Source: Rhizobium sp. Q54 (lineage in GTDB: Bacteria; Pseudomonadota; Alphaproteobacteria; Micropepsales; Micropepsaceae). Taken from it: a stretch of DNA of 64,000 bases. Shown here in pieces: positions 41,137 to 50,849 of this stretch. Where the stretch lies: positions 62,001 to 126,000 of the forward strand of contig CAMCWK010000006.1 of assembly GCA_945882615.1 (NCBI GenBank), in the 5' to 3' direction. A program made the translations under genes and the position numbers. Within the stretch, counting starts at the first letter, position 1. The number at the start of each line of letters is the position of its first letter. The notes beneath the pieces are model-generated. The model had not been told where the DNA came from and ran no database searches. It saw only the letters and a list, made by a program, of their open reading frames with translations.

Positions 41137-41223
41137 CTCAGGAATGCTGCGGCTGCAAGGGGTCTGGATTTGCGCCAGCAAAACCGGCAAAACCCGTGAA
41201 ATTCACGGGTTTCGGATCGAAAA

Positions 41224-41961
41224 ATGCGCCGCGGACTGGTTTTGGGATTATGCGCGGCGGCGCTTTGCCAGTTTCTGGCGGCCTGCGCTTCCACACCCCC
41301 CAGCCCGGATGCCCTGGCCGCCAACGATCCCTTTGAAAAGACCAACCGCAAGGTCATGGCGTTCAACCGCCAGGTGGACAAATACTTCGTCATTCCCACG
41401 GTCGGTCTTTATTTCCTGACGGTGCCGCCGGCGGGGCGGCGCGGGGTGCACAATTTCCTGGGTCACCTGTCGCTGCCCATCATCTTCGTCAATGACGTGC
41501 TGCAGGGCGAAACCGAAAAGGCCGGCCATGCGCTGGGCCGCATCGTGATCAATTCGACCTTTGGTTTGGGCGGTTTCTTCGATCCGGCGGTGACGCTGGG
41601 GATGCCGCCGCACCGCGAAGACATGGGCCAGACCCTGGCGGTGCATGGCGTCAAGGAAGGTCCCTATCTGGTGCTGCCCTTTTTCGGACCCAGCAATCCG
41701 CGCGATGCGTTGGGGCTGGCCACCGACTGGGCCATCGATCCCACCAACCTGATTCCGATGAAGCAGCATGTCTGGTGGGCGGCGGGCAGGGCCTATTTCA
41801 CCATCCTGGACCTGCGTTCCCAGAACTATCAGACCCTGCTGGATATCCAGCGGACCTCGATCGACTATTATTCCTCGCTGCGCAGCTTCTACCGCCAGTA
41901 CCGACAAGAGCAGATTCGCAACGGCCGCAAGCCGGACCCGGCGGAATTGCCCGATTTCTGA
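41224..41961 (+). CDS. mlaA: MlaA (VacJ) lipoprotein
   Basis: Lipobox LAACAS; NDPFEKTNRKVMAFN. Confidence 0.93.
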   Translation: MRRGLVLGLCAAALCQFLAACASTPPSPDALAANDPFEKTNRKVMAFNRQVDKYFVIPTVGLYFLTVPPAGRRGVHNFLGHLSLPIIFVNDVLQGETEKAGHALGRIVINSTFGLGGFFDPAVTLGMPPHREDMGQTLAVHGVKEGPYLVLPFFGPSNPRDALGLATDWAIDPTNLIPMKQHVWWAAGRAYFTILDLRSQNYQTLLDIQRTSIDYYSSLRSFYRQYRQEQIRNGRKPDPAELPDF

Positions 41962-42072
41962 TGATCCGCCAGCGGGTTAAAAGCGTACGAAACCCCTGTA
42001 TAATAAGTCAATTTCTTGCCTTGAACTTGCCATAGCAACCCAGCAACATCGCCAAAACCCAGAGATCGTCCC

Positions 42073-42735
42073 ATGTCCCTACCTGCTCTTTCCCTGCCTT
42101 TGGCCATGCCGTTGATGCGCCGCGCCGTGCTGGCCTTCGCCATGCTGCTGGCCACGCCGATGCTGGCGACCCTTCCCGCGTCGGCCGCCACGCCCGCGGA
42201 AACTTTCGTCAGCGACAATATCCAAAAAGGGCTTGAGATCCTCCGGGACAAGAAGCTCTCCGCCGCCCAGCGCAGCGACCAGTTCAAGACCCTGCTGCTG
42301 CGGCTGGTGGATACGCGCCGCATCGCGCTCTACACGCTGGGCCAGTATCGCAACACCGCCTCGCCCGCCGACATCGATGCCTTCGCCGCCGCTTTCCAGA
42401 ATTATGCCAGCGCGGCCTACCAGACCTATTTTTCCAAATACACCAACCAGACGCTCAAGGTCACCGGCTCCACCCAGCGCAATCCCACCGACTTCGTCGT
42501 CCATACCCAGCTGATCGATCCGGGCAGCAGCCAGCAGCCGGCAGTGGTGGATTTCCGGGTGCGCACCGATGGCGGCAAACCGGTGCTGGTGGATGTGGCC
42601 TATGAAGGCGTTTGGCTGTCGCTGGCCCAGCGCGACCAGTTCGTCAATTTCCTGGGCCAGAACAACGGCAATGTCCGCACCCTGATCGCGCATCTGAGCG
42701 ACATGGCCGTGAGCCTGGGCAAGCCGACGAACTAG
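42073..42735 (+). CDS. mlaC: MlaC/Ttg2D-type phospholipid-binding protein
   Basis: TLGQYRNTASPADIDAFAAAFQNYASAAYQTYF; adjacent to mlaA. Confidence 0.88.
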   Translation: MSLPALSLPLAMPLMRRAVLAFAMLLATPMLATLPASAATPAETFVSDNIQKGLEILRDKKLSAAQRSDQFKTLLLRLVDTRRIALYTLGQYRNTASPADIDAFAAAFQNYASAAYQTYFSKYTNQTLKVTGSTQRNPTDFVVHTQLIDPGSSQQPAVVDFRVRTDGGKPVLVDVAYEGVWLSLAQRDQFVNFLGQNNGNVRTLIAHLSDMAVSLGKPTN

Positions 42736-42857
42736 TCTCTTCGTTAACGAAAGGTTGCGCGGCGGCGGGTCCACCCGCCCGTCCCCAGGTTCCTTTAAGC
42801 CGCCTTAACCTGCCCCGCCCGATACTGTCTGCCCAATTCAAAAACAGGGCCGGACAC

Positions 42858-44723
42858 GTGAACGAGTTGTGGCGACCGACAGCCGAAGCGCGCCCCGCCG
42901 CGCCCCGCCCCCCCTCACCCGCGCCGCCGCCTATGCCGGCTTCCGCGCCGCCGCCGCCCGCGATGGCGCGTCCGCCGCAGGCCCAGCCCATCGCCGCACC
43001 AAGGCCCGCGGTTCAGCCCCCCATTCACGCCGCCCCGCCCGCGCCGCAACCGGCGGCACAGCCGCGCCCGGCGCCTGTTGTTTCGCCCGCGCCGATGGCG
43101 CCCGCTACTGAGCGCCGCGCCACGCCGCGCCCCGCGCCAACCACCGCGCAATGCATCGGCCGCGTCATCTCCGTCGCCGGATGCGCCACGCAGGTCGAGC
43201 TGGCGCCCCATATCCCCGGCCAGCCCGTGGCCCGCGCCGAAATCGGATCGCTGGCCAAGATCAGCGCCCAGGATGCCAGCGTGGTCGGCATCATTTCCGG
43301 CATGGCGGTGCAGGCCGGCCAGCGCGGCGAGAAAACCGTTCTGGAACTGATCCTGGTCGGCGAAGTCGTGCCCCAAGGTTTCCAGCGCGGCGTGGCGCAC
43401 TTCCCCTCGATCGGCGACGATGTCTATCTGGCCGGCGCCGCGGACCTCGCCCATGTCTATTCCCAGAACACGGTCGCGACGCTGAATGTCGGCACGCTGT
43501 ACCAGGACCCGTCGGTGTCGGCGCGGCTGATGGCCGACGATCTCTTCTCCAAGCATTTCGCCATTGTCGGCACCACCGGCTGCGGCAAATCCAGCGCCCT
43601 GACCTGTATCCTGCGCGAAGCCCTGAAAGAGCGCCCGCATGCCCATGTGCTCGTGCTGGACATGCACGGCGAATATCACCGCGCCTTCGGGGCGCAGGCC
43701 GAAGTGATCGGCGCCGGGGACCTGCATTTGCCCTTCTGGCTTTTGAATTTCCAGGAACTGCGTTCAGTCCTGACCAGCCCGGACGATCATCACGACGCGC
43801 AGGTGGAAATCCTGTGCGACGCCATCATCAACGCCAAGAAGCGCTATTCGAACGCAGCGGCGGGGCGGGTGCGCGCCGCGCTCGACACCTCGACCGCGAC
43901 GGTGGACAGCCCGACCCCGTTCCGCCTCTCTGATCTCATCAGCTATATCGACGAACAGCTGGGCAAGCTGGAACGCCCCTATCCCACGCTGGCCTATCGC
44001 CGCCTCAAGTCGCGCATTGAATCACTCGCCAGCGATCCCCGTTACGTCTTCATGTTCGGCAATCCGAACATGGAAGACACGATGGTCGAGATCATGGCGC
44101 GGCTGTTCCGCATTCCCAATGACGGCCGCCCCATCACCGTGATCGAACTGTCCACCGTGCCGGAGGAAATCCTGGACGTGGTGGTGCTGCTGCTGGCCCG
44201 CCTGACCTTCGATCTTGCCGTGTGGAGCAATGGCGGCTTGCCGGTGCTGCTGGTGTGCGAGGAAGCGCATCGCTATGTGCCCGCCGACGACCGCAAGGGC
44301 TTTTTCCCCACCCGCCAGGCGCTGTCGCGCATCGCCAAGGAGGGCCGCAAATACGGCATCTCGCTGGCCTTGCTGACCCAGCGCCCCTCGGAACTGGACA
44401 CCACCATCCTGTCCCAGTGCAGCACCATCCTGGCCATGCGCCTGGCCACAGAGAGCGATCAAAAGGTGATGCGCTCCAACGTGCATGACTCCACCTTTGG
44501 CATCCTGGAATATCTGCCGCTGCTGGCCGACCGCGAAGCCATCGTGCTGGGGCGCGGCGCGCCGATGCCGATGCGCATCAAGTTCCACGAACTGCCCGCA
44601 ACCATCCTGCCGGGCAAGAGCCAGAACGAGTTCACCGAGCGCTGGGCCGCGCCCAACATGGACCGGCGCATGCTGGAAGACACGGTTGCGCGCTGGCGCA
44701 ACAACAGCGGCCGCAAGACCTAA
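42858..44723 (+). CDS. HerA-like/DUF87 ATPase with a Pro/Ala-rich N-terminus
   Basis: Walker A VGTTGCGKSSAL, HGEYH, LLVCEEAHRYVP, SQCSTILAMRLAT; GTG start in frame at 42858. Confidence 0.85.
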   Translation: MNELWRPTAEARPAAPRPPSPAPPPMPASAPPPPAMARPPQAQPIAAPRPAVQPPIHAAPPAPQPAAQPRPAPVVSPAPMAPATERRATPRPAPTTAQCIGRVISVAGCATQVELAPHIPGQPVARAEIGSLAKISAQDASVVGIISGMAVQAGQRGEKTVLELILVGEVVPQGFQRGVAHFPSIGDDVYLAGAADLAHVYSQNTVATLNVGTLYQDPSVSARLMADDLFSKHFAIVGTTGCGKSSALTCILREALKERPHAHVLVLDMHGEYHRAFGAQAEVIGAGDLHLPFWLLNFQELRSVLTSPDDHHDAQVEILCDAIINAKKRYSNAAAGRVRAALDTSTATVDSPTPFRLSDLISYIDEQLGKLERPYPTLAYRRLKSRIESLASDPRYVFMFGNPNMEDTMVEIMARLFRIPNDGRPITVIELSTVPEEILDVVVLLLARLTFDLAVWSNGGLPVLLVCEEAHRYVPADDRKGFFPTRQALSRIAKEGRKYGISLALLTQRPSELDTTILSQCSTILAMRLATESDQKVMRSNVHDSTFGILEYLPLLADREAIVLGRGAPMPMRIKFHELPATILPGKSQNEFTERWAAPNMDRRMLEDTVARWRNNSGRKT

Positions 44724-44732
44724 AGCGGCGCG

Positions 44733-46391
44733 TCAGGCTCTCGCAAACCTTTTATACTTGATCCGGTGCGGCTGGTCGGCATCGACGCCCAGGCGGCGCT
44801 TCTTGTCGGCCTCGTAATCCTGGTAGTTGCCTTCGAACCATTCGACATGGCTGTCGCCTTCAAAGGCCAGCATGTGGGTGGCGATGCGGTCCAGGAACCA
44901 GCGGTCATGGCTGATGATCATGGCGCAGCCGGCGAATTCCTCCAGCGCCGATTCCAGCGCGCGCAAGGTTTCCACGTCCAGGTCGTTGGTGGGTTCGTCG
45001 AGCAGCAGGAGGTTGGCGCCCGAGCGCAGCATCTTGGCCAGATGCACGCGGTTGCGCTCGCCGCCCGACAGCTGGCCGACCTTCTTCTGCTGGTCACCGC
45101 CCTTGAAGGCGAAGTGGCCGCAATAGGCCCGGGCATTGATCTTGGTCTTGCCGAATTCGATGAAGTCGGTGCCGCCGGAAATCTCCTGATACACGGTCTT
45201 GTTGGGGTCAAGCGCATCGCGCGACTGGTCGACATAGCCCAGCTGCACGGTGGAGCCGACCTTGAGCGTGCCGGCATCGGGCTTTTCCTGCCCCGTCAAC
45301 ATGCGGAACAGGGTGGTCTTGCCCGCGCCGTTGGGCCCGATCACGCCGACAATGCCGCCGGCCGGCAGCTTGAAGTTCACATTCTCGTAGAGCAGGCGGT
45401 CGCCATAGCCCTTGGCCAGATTCTCGGCCTCGATCACCAGATCGCCCAACCGTTCGGCGACCGGGATCATGATGGTGGCGGTGCCGGCGCGCTGCTCCTG
45501 CGATTTTTTCACCAGCTCCTCATAGGAGTTGATGCGGGCCTTGGACTTGGCCTGACGCGCCTTGGGTGACTGGGAAATCCATTCGCGCTCGCGCGCGATG
45601 GTGCGCTGGGCCGCGGCCTCTTCGCTGGATTCCTGCTTCAGGCGCTTTTCCTGCACGCCCAGGAACGAGGAATAGTTGCCTTCGTGCGGAATGCCCTTGC
45701 CGCGATCCAGTTCCAGGATCCAGCTGGTGACATTGTCGAGGAAGTAGCGGTCATGGGTCACCAGGATGACGCAGCCGGTGTAATCCTTCAGCGTATGTTC
45801 CAGCCACTCCACCGACTCCGCGTCCAGATGGTTGGTGGGTTCGTCCAGCAGCAGCACATCGGGCGCGTCCAGCAGCAGCTTGCACAGCGCGACGCGGCGG
45901 CGCTCGCCACCCGACAGGGTTTCGACCTTGGCGTCGCCTTCGGGGCAGCGCAGCGCGTCCATCGCCTGGTCCACCTTGGAGTCGAGATCCCACAGGCCCT
46001 GGGCCTCGATCTCGTCCTGGAGCCTGGCCATCTCGTCGGCGGTCTCGTCGGTATAGTTCGATGCGATCTCGTTGTAGCGGTCGACCAGCGCCTGCTTTTT
46101 GGCGACGCCCTCCATCACATTCCCGCGCACGTCCTTGTCGGGGTCCAGCACCGGTTCCTGCGACAGGTAACCCATGCGCACGCCATCGGCGGACCAGGCT
46201 TCGCCGGTGAAATCCTTGTCCATCCCTGCCATGATCTTCATCAGGGTGGATTTGCCCGAGCCGTTGACGCCGACAATGCCGATCTTGGCGCCGGGATAGA
46301 AGCTCAGCCAGATGTCCTTGAGCACCTGCTTGCCGCCGGGATAGGTCTTGGACAGACCCTTCATCACATAAACAAATTGCGGCCCGGCCAT
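44733..46391 (-). CDS. ettA: Energy-dependent translational throttle protein EttA (ABC-F)
   Basis: Two ABC domains with LSGGE(R) signatures, MAGPQFVYVMKGLSKTYPGGKQVL; start trimmed to 46391. Confidence 0.95.
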   Translation of the reverse strand: MAGPQFVYVMKGLSKTYPGGKQVLKDIWLSFYPGAKIGIVGVNGSGKSTLMKIMAGMDKDFTGEAWSADGVRMGYLSQEPVLDPDKDVRGNVMEGVAKKQALVDRYNEIASNYTDETADEMARLQDEIEAQGLWDLDSKVDQAMDALRCPEGDAKVETLSGGERRRVALCKLLLDAPDVLLLDEPTNHLDAESVEWLEHTLKDYTGCVILVTHDRYFLDNVTSWILELDRGKGIPHEGNYSSFLGVQEKRLKQESSEEAAAQRTIAREREWISQSPKARQAKSKARINSYEELVKKSQEQRAGTATIMIPVAERLGDLVIEAENLAKGYGDRLLYENVNFKLPAGGIVGVIGPNGAGKTTLFRMLTGQEKPDAGTLKVGSTVQLGYVDQSRDALDPNKTVYQEISGGTDFIEFGKTKINARAYCGHFAFKGGDQQKKVGQLSGGERNRVHLAKMLRSGANLLLLDEPTNDLDVETLRALESALEEFAGCAMIISHDRWFLDRIATHMLAFEGDSHVEWFEGNYQDYEADKKRRLGVDADQPHRIKYKRFARA

Positions 46392-46458
46392 ATGCAGGTT
46401 CCTTAAACGAGAGCGATGCGGGGTTTTAGCGCAAGCGCGGACGCTGTCGCCAGAACAA

Positions 46459-47592
46459 TCAGAATTTGATCTTGGCGCGGCTGAGCAGCGACACCGCGGT
46501 GGCGCCGCGCTGGCCGTGGGCGTTGGTCTGGTAGGCGGCGTTGGTCTGCAGCGCCACGGCCCCATCCAGGAAGTTGGTGACATAGCCGACCGAAAAGTCG
46601 GTTTCCGCCGCCTGGCCGCGGCCCAGGTTCAGCGCCGGCGTCTGGGAAATGATCAGCGGCGGCAGTTCCCCCGATCCGATCAGGCTGGAAAAGCTGCCCG
46701 CCATGCTGGGCGCGGGGCGGGTGAAGGCAAAGCCCAGCGTGTCGGTGCTGTCGAACAGGCCATGCTTGGCGATGGCCAGCGAATAGCTTTGTTCGCGCAG
46801 CAGGGGCCGGCTGCCCTTCTGGTTGAGCTGGGTCATGCCTTCGCTGAAGGAGGCGGTGGTCACCCAGCCCTTGCCCATATCGGCATAGGCCGAGACGGAA
46901 AAGGCATTGGTCTGGGCGCGCGATGCGAGCTGCGAAGCATTGGCGAAGCCCAAGGGCACCCCGGAACGATCCGAGGAAATGGCGGTGAAATCCAGGCCGA
47001 TGGCGCTGGTGACGTCCCACGACACGCCGCCCAGGATCGAGCGGGTCTGGCTGGCGTCATAGGTCATCGCCAAGGGGCCGGTGGGCGCGATGGGGTCGAA
47101 GCGGAAACGATCCAGCCGCTCGCTGTTGATCGAGGTGCCCAGCCGCATGCGCAAGTTCGGCGCCGGCACATAGGTCATGCCGGCATAGCGCCCGCCATTG
47201 GCGAGGCTGAGATACGGCGCGTTGACGGGCGTGAGGAAGGGCGAGACCTTGCGGTCGTAGCTGGTGAAGCGCGCGCCGATGTCCAACCCGCGCCCCGCAT
47301 CCAGCGCCAAAGTGGGCGACACAACGGTGCTGCCGGCGAACTGGGTCAGGTGCATGGCCTCGGCCGAGGGCACGCCGCTGCCCAGCGCGGCGGCCGTGAC
47401 GGGCTGAAGCGAGAAACCGGCAGGGCCGGTGGCGGAAAGTTCGAAAGCGGAGACAGCGCGGCTGACGCCGAAGGATTGCAGCGCGGGGGGAAGCTCAGCC
47501 GCCAATGCCACAGCCGTCAGCGCGGGCATCGCCACCGCCGATACGGCAGCAACGCCAACGGCCAGAACCGCTGTACGCACCAATCGCTTCAT
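46459..47592 (-). CDS. Predicted outer-membrane beta-barrel protein, function unknown
   Basis: Signal peptide MKRLVRTAVLAVGVAAVSAVA, beta-rich sequence, terminal Phe. Confidence 0.6.
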   Translation of the reverse strand: MKRLVRTAVLAVGVAAVSAVAMPALTAVALAAELPPALQSFGVSRAVSAFELSATGPAGFSLQPVTAAALGSGVPSAEAMHLTQFAGSTVVSPTLALDAGRGLDIGARFTSYDRKVSPFLTPVNAPYLSLANGGRYAGMTYVPAPNLRMRLGTSINSERLDRFRFDPIAPTGPLAMTYDASQTRSILGGVSWDVTSAIGLDFTAISSDRSGVPLGFANASQLASRAQTNAFSVSAYADMGKGWVTTASFSEGMTQLNQKGSRPLLREQSYSLAIAKHGLFDSTDTLGFAFTRPAPSMAGSFSSLIGSGELPPLIISQTPALNLGRGQAAETDFSVGYVTNFLDGAVALQTNAAYQTNAHGQRGATAVSLLSRAKIKF

Positions 47593-47742
47593 CCACAAAC
47601 CCCGTTCAGGGGCCCCTCTGCTAGTGGCAAGAAAATACCAGACCGCCGGTTCCCGGTCCAAGAAAAACAGCAGGATTTCTGCGGCTTTCTGGCCACAGAA
47701 AGGGCCGCAAACGGCGCAGGGTGACCGCCGGGTTAACGGGGG

Positions 47743-47759
47743 TTGTAATAATATTACAA
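47743..47759. promoter_or_regulatory. Perfect 8-1-8 palindrome TTGTAATA-A-TATTACAA
   Basis: Between the second TonB receptor stop and the barrel gene's start. Confidence 0.45.
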
Positions 47760-47761
47760 TA

Positions 47762-49774
47762 TCACTGGAAGTCGTGCTGAATCCGGATACCCACCTGGGG
47801 GCCGGTGGTCAGGCGGCGCCGCTCGATCAGGCTGAGCGGGGCTGCGCCGCGAAGGCCGCCATAGATCAGCCGGTTGCGCTGGTAGTGGCTCGGCGCCATG
47901 TCGTTGGCAAAGACGCGCAAGGTCCAGTCCGGCGCCGGCTTGTGCTCGATGAAGGCCCCCAGCTTGAAGACGTGATATTCGGCGCTGATCTCGTCGATGC
48001 GGTATTCGGTTTCGGCGGTGATCAGATGGTCGTGCAGGGTCAGGCCGAAGCGCAGATCGTCCTGGGGGCGGTCATAGGTCGCCTCAAAGTGCAGCACCAC
48101 TTCCTGGTCGCCCGAGATGGGGCGGATCAGCTGCGTCGCCGGATCGCGGACCCGGCTGTGGGTATAGGAGCCGCTGCCGGTGAAGGTGACGCCGGGCAGC
48201 CCGACCTCGTCCAGGGGCAGGATCAGGCTGGTTTCCACCACATCGCGGCGGCCATTTCCGATATTGCCGACCGCGTCGAACACGGCTCCGCCCGCAAACA
48301 CCGGCACATGATCCACGACATCGGAAATATGTTCCTGGCGCGCTTCCAGCACGAAGGAACCGCGTGTCCAGAAATGCCGCTCCCAGGTCAGGGCGAAGAC
48401 CCAGGCGCTATAGGGCTCCAGATTCTTGTTGCCGGCATTGATCACATTGCTGTTGAGCGAGGTGGAGCTGGCGAAGTTGCGGAAATTGAGCTGGCCCACC
48501 TGGCGTTCGGCCAGGAAACGCAACTGGTTCTGCGGCGCGAAATCCCAGGTGGTCAGCCAGCGCGGCTTCCAGAAGGACAGGTCCTTGACGAGAGAGCTGT
48601 CGCCGCTCTGGGTCAGGGTTGAAGTCTCATAGCGCAGACCCACTTCGGACAGCAGCACGGGGCTGAAACGCTGGGTGGCGGTGGCGAAGAATTCGGCGCG
48701 CTCTTCTTCCACCCTGAGGTTGGCGGCAGGCAGCACCACGGGCGCGTTGTTCAGCGTGAGGGTACTGCGGCTGGAGAGCACATTGATGGTGCCTTCCACG
48801 CCCGCATCCAGCTTCAGGTCGCCGGTCTGCATCTGCCAGGCCAGACGGCCGACATCCTCGCGCTGGTTGAACAGGCTGCGCGCCCGGTCGGTGCGAAGGG
48901 CGGTGGTGGTCTGGCTGATCTCGTCTTGCTCTTCCTGGCGATGGACGGCAAAAAGCTGCACCTGTCCCCACAGGCCCAGCGGACGGACATATTCCAGCCG
49001 CGCCTCGCCGTTGCGGGCGCGGTCGCTTTCCAGGCCGCTCTGCTGGGAGATGGCGGGGAAGGTGATGTATTCGCGCACATCGGAATATTCGCGCTCCTGC
49101 TTGAGCACCAGGCCCAGGCTGAGATCGCCTTCCCACAAGGGCTGGCGGTAGCTGGTGCTGAAGTGGGTGAAATTGGTCAGGCTGGGGAATTCATATTCCG
49201 AAAGCCGCACCGGCGTGCCGTCGGGCGCAAAACGCCCACGCGTGCCGAAGCCCAGATTGTTGCCCACGCTGCGGCCATGGCTGATGGAGATGTCCAGCAC
49301 CGACTCGATGCCCTGGCGGGTGATGTTGAGCGCCAGGCGCGGCATGGTGGAGCCGGTGAGATTGACCGCGCCTTCCACTTCGGCGCGGCCGCGCAGCGAC
49401 GCGCCCTGAATGCGCACCACATTGGCCAGCACCGGATGGCCGTACATGTCGGCGGCGCCGCGGATGAGTTCGATACGCTCCACCGCAGCGGCCGAGATGC
49501 GGCCCAGAAGCGTTTCGACGCCTTCTTCCTTACTGGTCGGCGGCTGGCCGTCGACCAGGACGTTGCCGACCGTGCCGGAAAAGCCGCGAATGCCGGAATC
49601 ACCCGCTTGTACGCGAAAGCCCGGCAGCCGGCGCACCATGTCCAGCGCCGTGGCGGGCTGATATTCCTGGAAGAAGGCGGCCGGATAGGCGGTGATGCCG
49701 TCCGGAGCAGGCTGGGCCAGAGCGGGGAGCGTGGAAGCGGCAATCAGAAGCGAAGCAACAAGAGCGCGAAGCAT
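47762..49774 (-). CDS. TonB-dependent receptor-like protein with plug domain
   Basis: MLRALVASLLIAASTLPALAQ; plug VRRLPGFRVQAGDSGIRGFSGTVGNVLVDGQPP; start trimmed to 49774. Confidence 0.88.
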   Translation of the reverse strand: MLRALVASLLIAASTLPALAQPAPDGITAYPAAFFQEYQPATALDMVRRLPGFRVQAGDSGIRGFSGTVGNVLVDGQPPTSKEEGVETLLGRISAAAVERIELIRGAADMYGHPVLANVVRIQGASLRGRAEVEGAVNLTGSTMPRLALNITRQGIESVLDISISHGRSVGNNLGFGTRGRFAPDGTPVRLSEYEFPSLTNFTHFSTSYRQPLWEGDLSLGLVLKQEREYSDVREYITFPAISQQSGLESDRARNGEARLEYVRPLGLWGQVQLFAVHRQEEQDEISQTTTALRTDRARSLFNQREDVGRLAWQMQTGDLKLDAGVEGTINVLSSRSTLTLNNAPVVLPAANLRVEEERAEFFATATQRFSPVLLSEVGLRYETSTLTQSGDSSLVKDLSFWKPRWLTTWDFAPQNQLRFLAERQVGQLNFRNFASSTSLNSNVINAGNKNLEPYSAWVFALTWERHFWTRGSFVLEARQEHISDVVDHVPVFAGGAVFDAVGNIGNGRRDVVETSLILPLDEVGLPGVTFTGSGSYTHSRVRDPATQLIRPISGDQEVVLHFEATYDRPQDDLRFGLTLHDHLITAETEYRIDEISAEYHVFKLGAFIEHKPAPDWTLRVFANDMAPSHYQRNRLIYGGLRGAAPLSLIERRRLTTGPQVGIRIQHDFQ

Positions 49775-49818
49775 GGTTGTTTTTGACGGATTCCACCCCA
49801 CGCCAGCCCAACGGGACT

Positions 49819-49835
49819 TGTCAGTCTGCTGTCAG
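49819..49835. promoter_or_regulatory. Phased direct repeat TGTCAG-n5-TGTCAG (OmpR/PhoP-type box)
   Basis: 11-bp period; middle of the divergent TonB/PepSY-RR-HK intergenic region. Confidence 0.55.
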
Positions 49836-49884
49836 GCAATCTGGCCTAGATCGGCCGGGAAACCTGCGACACAATGGCGGGCAC

Positions 49885-50187
49885 ATGACGAAATGGATTC
49901 CTGGTCTCCTTTTGGCGGCGGCGCTGTCCTTGCACAGCGTGCAGGCGAAGGAAAGGTTCGACCAGGACGATGCCCGCGAAGCGCTGCGCAAGGGCGAGGT
50001 GATGCCGCTGACCAAAATCCTGCACATCGTCGCCAAGCGCCAGCCCGGCACGGTGATCGCGGTGGATCTGGAACTGCGGCGCGGAAAGCTGATCTATGAA
50101 ATCGACGTGATCACCGCCGATGGACGCCGCCGCGAACTCAGGCTGGACGCGCGGCACGGCAAAATCCTGGCTGTGGTCGACGAATAA
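49885..50187 (+). CDS. Periplasmic PepSY-domain protein
   Basis: MTKWIPGLLLAAALSLHSVQAKERFDQDDAREALRKGEVMPLTKIL...; start trimmed. Confidence 0.85.
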   Translation: MTKWIPGLLLAAALSLHSVQAKERFDQDDAREALRKGEVMPLTKILHIVAKRQPGTVIAVDLELRRGKLIYEIDVITADGRRRELRLDARHGKILAVVDE

Positions 50188-50849
50188 TGCGCGCTTTGGT
50201 GGTGGAGGATTCTCCCGACGTCGCGCAGCATGTCGCCGAAGCCCTGACGGCGGCGGGTTTTGTGGTCGATCATGCGCGCGATGGCGACGATGCCTGGTAT
50301 CGCGGCGACACCGGCGAGTATGACGTGGTCATACTCGATCTGGGCCTGCCCAAGCTGGACGGACTGTCGGTGCTCAAGCGCTGGCGCGGCGCCGACCGGC
50401 TGTTTCCGGTTTTGATCCTGTCGGCGCGCGGCGACTGGATCGAAAAGGTCGAGGGCATCGAAGCCGGCGCCGACGATTACATGGGCAAGCCCTTCGAGAT
50501 GGGCGAGCTGGTGGCGCGGGTGAAGGGTCTGGTGCGCCGGGCGGCGGGACGCGGCGCCAGCGTCATGCGCCTGGGCGCATTGGTGCTGGACACGGCGCGC
50601 ATGGCGGCCAGCGTGAACGGCACGCCGGTCCGGCTGTCGCCGCTGGAATACCGGCTGCTGAATTATCTCGCCCATCATGTCGGGCGCCCGGTGTCGGCGG
50701 GCGAGATCGCCGATCATCTCTACGGCCTCTCCGAACAGGCCGATGTCAATGCGGTGGAAGCCCTGATGACGCGGCTGCGCCGCAAACTGGGCGCCGACGT
50801 CATCCAGACCCGGCGCGGCTTCGGCTATCAGATCGAAGGCGACGCTTGA
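50187..50849 (+). CDS. OmpR/PhoP-family response regulator
   Basis: MRALVVEDSPDVAQHVAEAL; VILDLGLPKLDGLSVL; winged helix. Confidence 0.94.
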   Translation: MRALVVEDSPDVAQHVAEALTAAGFVVDHARDGDDAWYRGDTGEYDVVILDLGLPKLDGLSVLKRWRGADRLFPVLILSARGDWIEKVEGIEAGADDYMGKPFEMGELVARVKGLVRRAAGRGASVMRLGALVLDTARMAASVNGTPVRLSPLEYRLLNYLAHHVGRPVSAGEIADHLYGLSEQADVNAVEALMTRLRRKLGADVIQTRRGFGYQIEGDA

